Of a DNA stretch of 9,003 bases, positions 5,990 through 9,003 are shown one piece after another. A program made the position numbers and the translations under genes. The stretch is from Desulfobacterales bacterium (GTDB lineage: Bacteria > Desulfobacterota > Desulfobacteria > Desulfobacterales > JAFDCJ01), in NCBI GenBank assembly GCA_020345785.1, contig CP070771.1:3069964-3078966 (forward strand), in the 5' to 3' direction. The notes under the pieces were generated by a model. The model ran no database searches. It saw only the letters and a list, made by a program, of their open reading frames with translations, and had not been told where the DNA came from. The number at the start of each line of letters is the position of its first letter. Position 1 is the first letter of the stretch.

Positions 5990-6433
5990 GGCGCTTGTAA
6001 AGTTTATACAATGCGCCAGGCACACGTTATCGGCACAGGCCGGGATAAGCCCTTGATCAACCCGGTGATGGCAGAGGTTGCACTTTTGCGCGATATTTCT
6101 GTACATGTCATAAGCGATGGCATCGTATGGGCATTCTTGCATGCAGGCCTGGCACCCTGTACACAGCTCGTAATTCATGATGACAAGACCGTCATCTCTT
6201 TTGCTAATAGCCTCTTCCGGGCAGGCTTCGGCACAAGGTGGTTCGTCGCAGTGCCGGCACAGGTTTACCTGAAATACAAATTCCGGTTGATCATCGACCC
6301 ACCTCGGGCCGTCTTCCCGCACCGCAATCAAATTGACCCCCTCAGGTGTCCGGTTTTCCTGCTTGCAGGCCACCTCACAGGTTCTGCAGCCCCAACAGAG
6401 CTGTTCATCAATAATGATTCCAAAGCGAGTCAT
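5987..6433 (-). CDS. Four-[4Fe-4S] cluster electron-transfer subunit (DmsB/NrfC/PhsB-like)
   Basis: A ferredoxin-like protein of 148 residues that would pass electrons between a pterin-dependent catalytic subunit and another carrier. Cysteine groups lie at 13/16/19/23 (CWGCRTCEVAC), 59/62/67/71 (CRHCDEPPCAEAC), 91/94/97/101 (CTGCQACMQEC) and 118/121/133/138 (CNLCHHR, then ACADNVC), with an extra Cys142. This is the four-cluster pattern of DMSO-reductase-family small subunits. The last pair has four residues between cysteines instead of the usual three, and the chain ends only six residues after Cys142, whereas relatives commonly run some tens of residues further. There is no Tat or Sec signal, so it is cytoplasmic. 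The start at 6433 is chosen over an in-frame ATG at 6454 because GAAGG lies 8 bases before it and the conserved MTRFGIIID follows. It lies downstream of the catalytic subunit gene on the same strand, separated by 345 bp that hold a repeat. Confidence 0.9.
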   Translation of the reverse strand: MTRFGIIIDEQLCWGCRTCEVACKQENRTPEGVNLIAVREDGPRWVDDQPEFVFQVNLCRHCDEPPCAEACPEEAISKRDDGLVIMNYELCTGCQACMQECPYDAIAYDMYRNIAQKCNLCHHRVDQGLIPACADNVCLAHCINFTSA

Positions 6434-6462
6434 GTTGTATACCTTCAATTGCATTAGAACGT

Positions 6463-6492
6463 TTTATAAGATAATAAAATCTCAAATCTCAA
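6463..6492 (-). promoter_or_regulatory. Candidate sigma70-type promoter for the FeS subunit
   Basis: On the minus strand, TTGAGA (6487-6492) and TATAAA (6463-6468) are separated by 18 bases, each one base from consensus. The predicted start near 6456 leaves a leader of about 22 nt carrying GAAGG. The -35 hexamer lies in the end of the AT-rich repeat, so the repeat may supply part of the promoter. Confidence 0.45.
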
Positions 6493-6696
6493 GCACCAAA
6501 TTACAAACAAATCCCAAAGTTCAATATTCAATGACCAGGACATTCATCAAGATTGCCGCGAATCGGTTCGTAAACCCAGATGAGCCGGGGATGATGCCGT
6601 TGGGCACAATGGTAGACGGCTCATTTGTTTGGATTTTTGAATTTGGATCATTGAGATTTGTTTGGAATTTGGCTATTGGTGCTTAAAATTTTCATG
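6482..6696. repeat. AT-rich palindromic repeat (MITE-like, non-coding)
   Basis: Imperfect inverted arms lie at either end: AAGCACCAA (6491-6499) matches TTGGTGCTT (6676-6684), and CAAACAAATC (6504-6513) matches GATTTGTTTG (6655-6664), with looser pairing between. The centre has a hairpin, ATGAGCCG (6580-6587) with CGGCTCAT (6617-6624), enclosing a smaller TGCC/GGCA stem. No transposase is encoded and the internal frames look random. It fills most of the gap between the two enzyme subunit genes. No obvious target-site duplication could be identified by eye. Confidence 0.65.
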
Positions 6697-6778
6697 ATTT
6701 TAACTATGCAAGTAATTTTCGCAAAATCAGTCATTTGCTTCTTTAAATGCCGAAACTCCGCCTCTCCACTGCCATATA

Positions 6779-8941
6779 TCAACCTTTGGTATCGCCGCTC
6801 TCCTCCGGATATATTTTACACAGCAAAGTCCTGACACTGGTCGCGCCCATGGCCGGGTCACAGGTTTCATAGGCATTGTCGGTCAGCATATTGATATTGG
6901 ACGCATCCCAGCCATGGCCGGGATCTTTATTCTCCGGAAACCACCAGCCGTGCTCGGCGGAAACGATCCGCGGGTCCATGCCGGCAAACAATTTCGCCCG
7001 CTGTCGCGCTTTGCCCCGGGGAGATTCGATGATCACCCAGTCTCCCTGCCGGATGCCTTCCTTTTTGGCGGTATCCGGATGAATTTCCACCACCGGATCC
7101 GGGTGCAGCTCCCGCATCCAGGGCAGCTGCCGGTTTTCAGTGTGGAAAAAACCCGGCAGACGGCGGCCGGTGATCAGGATGTAAGGGTATTGTCTGTATA
7201 GATCAGGCGTGCTGACGGGGCTTTCCGGCGGTTCGCGGTATTGCGGCAGCGGATCATAGCCCCAGTTTTCCAGCAGGGTCGAATAGAGTTCAAATTTTTT
7301 CGTAGGTGTCGAAAATCCCCTTTCTCTGTACTTTTGGTATTTGACCTCGCCGCGGATATACTCCATTTTCTTGAAATCCTGCCAGGTGATTCCCATGGGC
7401 TCCAGGATGTAGTCCAGCCCGCCTTCAAATGTATCCCACCAGTGTTCGCCCTGCCCGACCCGGTGGGCCAGGTCATTGAGCATTTCATGATCAGAGCGGC
7501 ACTCGCCAACCTGAATTACCTTGCGCCTGGGTAGAAGGTAGCCGTGCCGTTTCCAGAAATCCCCGATGTAGTCCATCTCAAGCCAGGTGGCCGCCGGCAG
7601 GACAATATCGGCCAGCTCAGCGGTCGGTGTCAGGAAAAAGTCGGCCACGGCCATGAACTCGACCTCTTCAAGCGCACGGTAAACCTCTTTGGCGTTGGCC
7701 CGGGTCAGCACCGGATTGGAGCTGATCAAAAACAGCATCTTCACGGCATAAGGCTCCTCAGCTATAATCGCATCCCAGACGCACTTGGGATTGATGATCG
7801 CGAAATTGCCGGCCAGCCGAAAGCGATCACCGCCCAGACGCTTTTGGGCCTGTTCATACGGCAGCATGCGGTGGGCGCCGAATTGTCCCACATTTCTGAT
7901 CTTGGGGGTGTTAAACAACACCTGGCCGCCCTTGGCATCGATATTGCCGGTGATGCCCATCAATGCCATCAGCGCCCGGTTGTTGTCGGCACAGTTGATC
8001 TGCTGTTCAATGGCGACGCCCCACTGAATGGCGGCAGGTTTAGTAGCGGCAAACAGCCGTGCGGCCTGTTTGATTGTTTCCTGCGAAACCCAGGTGATTT
8101 CGGCCGCTTTTTCCGGCGGGTATTGATTGACCCGCTCGACAAACTGCTCCCAGCCGTAAACATGCTCGCTGACAAATTCCCGATCGTAAAGCTTTTCATT
8201 TACGATCACATTGAGCATACCCAGCGCCAGGGCCGTGTCCGTGCCGGGTCTGAGCGGCAGCCAGATATCGGCCCGGGCAGCGACACGGGTAAGCCGGGGG
8301 TCTACGACAATCAGCTTGGCTCCGGCATTCAGACTGGTGGAAAAAGGCTCGCCCTTATAGCAGTCCGGATTGCTGATGGTCAGGTTGTTGCCCCACACCA
8401 TAATACACTTGGGATTGTTTTCGTAGTCGACAATTGGATTTGATCCACAGGTGATGATGCTGGTGGCAATGCGCGGCCCATAACAAAAATGCCCGGCCGT
8501 CAGCACATTGGGAGTTCCCAGCAGATTGGCAAAGCGGTAGATCACGGCCTCATTTTCCCGGCCTGTTCCGTAACCCAGCACAGTAGATTCGGCCCCGAAA
8601 CGCTCTTTGTAATCCAGGATCCGGCCGGCAATGGTGTCCAAGGCCTCATCCCAGGTGATCCGCTCCCATTTCCCGCTGCCTTTGGGTCCGATGCGCCGCA
8701 CCGGATAGGTCAGCCGATCCGGATGATAGGCCAGCTGGAGGGACGCCAGCCCTTTACTGCAGAGGGTGCCGTGATTGATGGGACAATCCTGATCGCCGGC
8801 GATCTTAACGGCTTTGCCGTCTTTGGTATAGACCAGAACACCGCACCCACCGTGGCACATCCGGCAGTGGCTTTTGACCACCGCGTCATAGCCATAGACT
8901 TCCATTTCGCGTTCGACGTTCGAGAATTTGAATTCCGCCAT
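6779..8941 (-). CDS. Molybdopterin/tungstopterin-dependent oxidoreductase, acetylene-hydratase-like branch of the DMSO reductase family
   Basis: A catalytic subunit of 720 residues. An N-terminal [4Fe-4S] site has cysteines 26, 29, 33 and 61 (CRMCHGGC, then LCSKG). The bis-MGD-binding core follows. GHFCYGPR at 150-157 places Cys153 where E. coli FdhH has its selenocysteine, so Cys153 is the likely Mo or W ligand. PTAELADIVLPAATWLE and a C-terminal dinucleotide-binding domain (about 586-710) complete the fold. Length and several segments resemble Pelobacter acetylene hydratase as I recall it. However, the residue after the second cluster cysteine is His30, where that enzyme has its catalytic Asp13, so acetylene hydration is unlikely. 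There is no twin-arginine signal, so it is cytoplasmic. The FeS subunit follows on the same strand, implying a redox reaction. The substrate is unknown. The start has an excellent AAGGAGG five bases before ATG. Sampled lines are GC-richer (about 55%) than the neighbours. Confidence 0.9.
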   Translation of the reverse strand: MAEFKFSNVEREMEVYGYDAVVKSHCRMCHGGCGVLVYTKDGKAVKIAGDQDCPINHGTLCSKGLASLQLAYHPDRLTYPVRRIGPKGSGKWERITWDEALDTIAGRILDYKERFGAESTVLGYGTGRENEAVIYRFANLLGTPNVLTAGHFCYGPRIATSIITCGSNPIVDYENNPKCIMVWGNNLTISNPDCYKGEPFSTSLNAGAKLIVVDPRLTRVAARADIWLPLRPGTDTALALGMLNVIVNEKLYDREFVSEHVYGWEQFVERVNQYPPEKAAEITWVSQETIKQAARLFAATKPAAIQWGVAIEQQINCADNNRALMALMGITGNIDAKGGQVLFNTPKIRNVGQFGAHRMLPYEQAQKRLGGDRFRLAGNFAIINPKCVWDAIIAEEPYAVKMLFLISSNPVLTRANAKEVYRALEEVEFMAVADFFLTPTAELADIVLPAATWLEMDYIGDFWKRHGYLLPRRKVIQVGECRSDHEMLNDLAHRVGQGEHWWDTFEGGLDYILEPMGITWQDFKKMEYIRGEVKYQKYRERGFSTPTKKFELYSTLLENWGYDPLPQYREPPESPVSTPDLYRQYPYILITGRRLPGFFHTENRQLPWMRELHPDPVVEIHPDTAKKEGIRQGDWVIIESPRGKARQRAKLFAGMDPRIVSAEHGWWFPENKDPGHGWDASNINMLTDNAYETCDPAMGATSVRTLLCKIYPEESGDTKG

Positions 8942-8956
8942 CCTCGCCTCCTTCCC
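8942..8956 (-). promoter_or_regulatory. Strong ribosome binding site of the pterin enzyme
   Basis: Minus-strand GGGAAGGAGGCGAGG immediately precedes the ATG at 8941, with AAGGAGG five bases from the start codon. It fixes the start of the catalytic subunit. Confidence 0.75.
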
Positions 8957-8960
8957 TAAA

Positions 8961-8977
8961 ATTACTGCGCCGGTAAT
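8961..8977. promoter_or_regulatory. Short inverted repeat upstream of the pterin enzyme, possible operator
   Basis: ATTAC (8961-8965) and GTAAT (8973-8977) form a perfect 5-bp inverted repeat spaced by TGCGCCG, about 20 bases before the start of the pterin enzyme. Size and position would suit a dimeric regulator. A poor -35/-10 pair may overlap it. The window ends 26 bases further on, so an upstream operon gene cannot be excluded. Confidence 0.25.
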
Positions 8978-9003
8978 AAATCATCAAAATATGGAGCAGC
9001 AAA

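Noticed and set aside
5978..6457. + strand open frame opposite the FeS subunit
   Set aside because: It lies opposite the cysteine-motif protein, which has unmistakable cluster motifs; this frame has none.
6333..6686. + strand frame of 117 codons running from the FeS gene into the AT-rich repeat
   Set aside because: Its first part is antisense to the FeS gene and the rest is repeat sequence; composition looks random.
7544..8443. Long + strand open frame (299 codons) opposite the pterin enzyme
   Set aside because: It is fully antisense to a clearly conserved gene, has no recognisable domain, and arises from the GC-rich codon use of the opposite strand.
8480..8495. Selenocysteine codon at the metal-ligand position of the pterin enzyme
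   Set aside because: The codon for residue 153 is TGT (Cys), not TGA, and the frame runs uninterrupted.
6779..8941. Direct assignment as acetylene hydratase
   Set aside because: The equivalent of the catalytic Asp13 is His30, and the gene is accompanied by an electron-transfer subunit that a hydratase does not need.

Overview
The window reads as a stretch of a large-genome anaerobic bacterium, most likely a Desulfobacterota (Desulfobacterales-like sulfate reducer or syntroph). This is inferred from gene content: a molybdopterin/tungstopterin enzyme of the acetylene-hydratase-like branch with a four-cluster ferredoxin partner, a fatty-acyl-CoA-synthetase-like ligase coupled to a LivM-type permease, and several families of palindromic repeats in the gaps. 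No 16S rRNA or other marker is present, so the placement is not proven.

Layout. 1-297: AT-rich inverted-repeat element and leader hairpins. 298-3317 (+): AMP-binding acyl-CoA ligase translationally coupled to a branched-chain amino acid ABC permease (LivM family). Their usual partners (LivH, two ATPases, binding protein) are not in the window. 3446-4489 (-): membrane protein with a RodZ-type HTH domain, one transmembrane helix and a C-terminal DUF2914-like domain. 4490-4870: repeat plus a candidate promoter for that gene. 4871-5503 (-): exported protein of unknown function. 5504-5986: non-coding, with a hairpin element and then a pair of GTAG-headed REP hairpins nested inside a larger inverted repeat. 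5987-6433 (-): four-[4Fe-4S] electron-transfer subunit. 6434-6778: palindromic AT-rich repeat and a good sigma70-like promoter. 6779-8941 (-): the 720-residue pterin-dependent catalytic subunit.

How the genes fit together. The catalytic subunit and the four-cluster protein are probably two subunits of one cytoplasmic redox enzyme: neither shows a Tat signal, and no membrane anchor is visible. The repeat between them appears to have separated two co-oriented subunit genes, and the downstream gene may now have its own promoter at the repeat edge. The ligase and permease form a short two-gene operon that could couple uptake of an organic acid or amino acid to CoA activation. The two middle genes stand alone, each with a long 5' gap.

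The most notable structural signal is that all four gaps longer than 290 bp carry different palindromic repeats, the richest being the nested element at 5638-5906. I did not find a defence system, CRISPR array, transposase, tRNA or rRNA.
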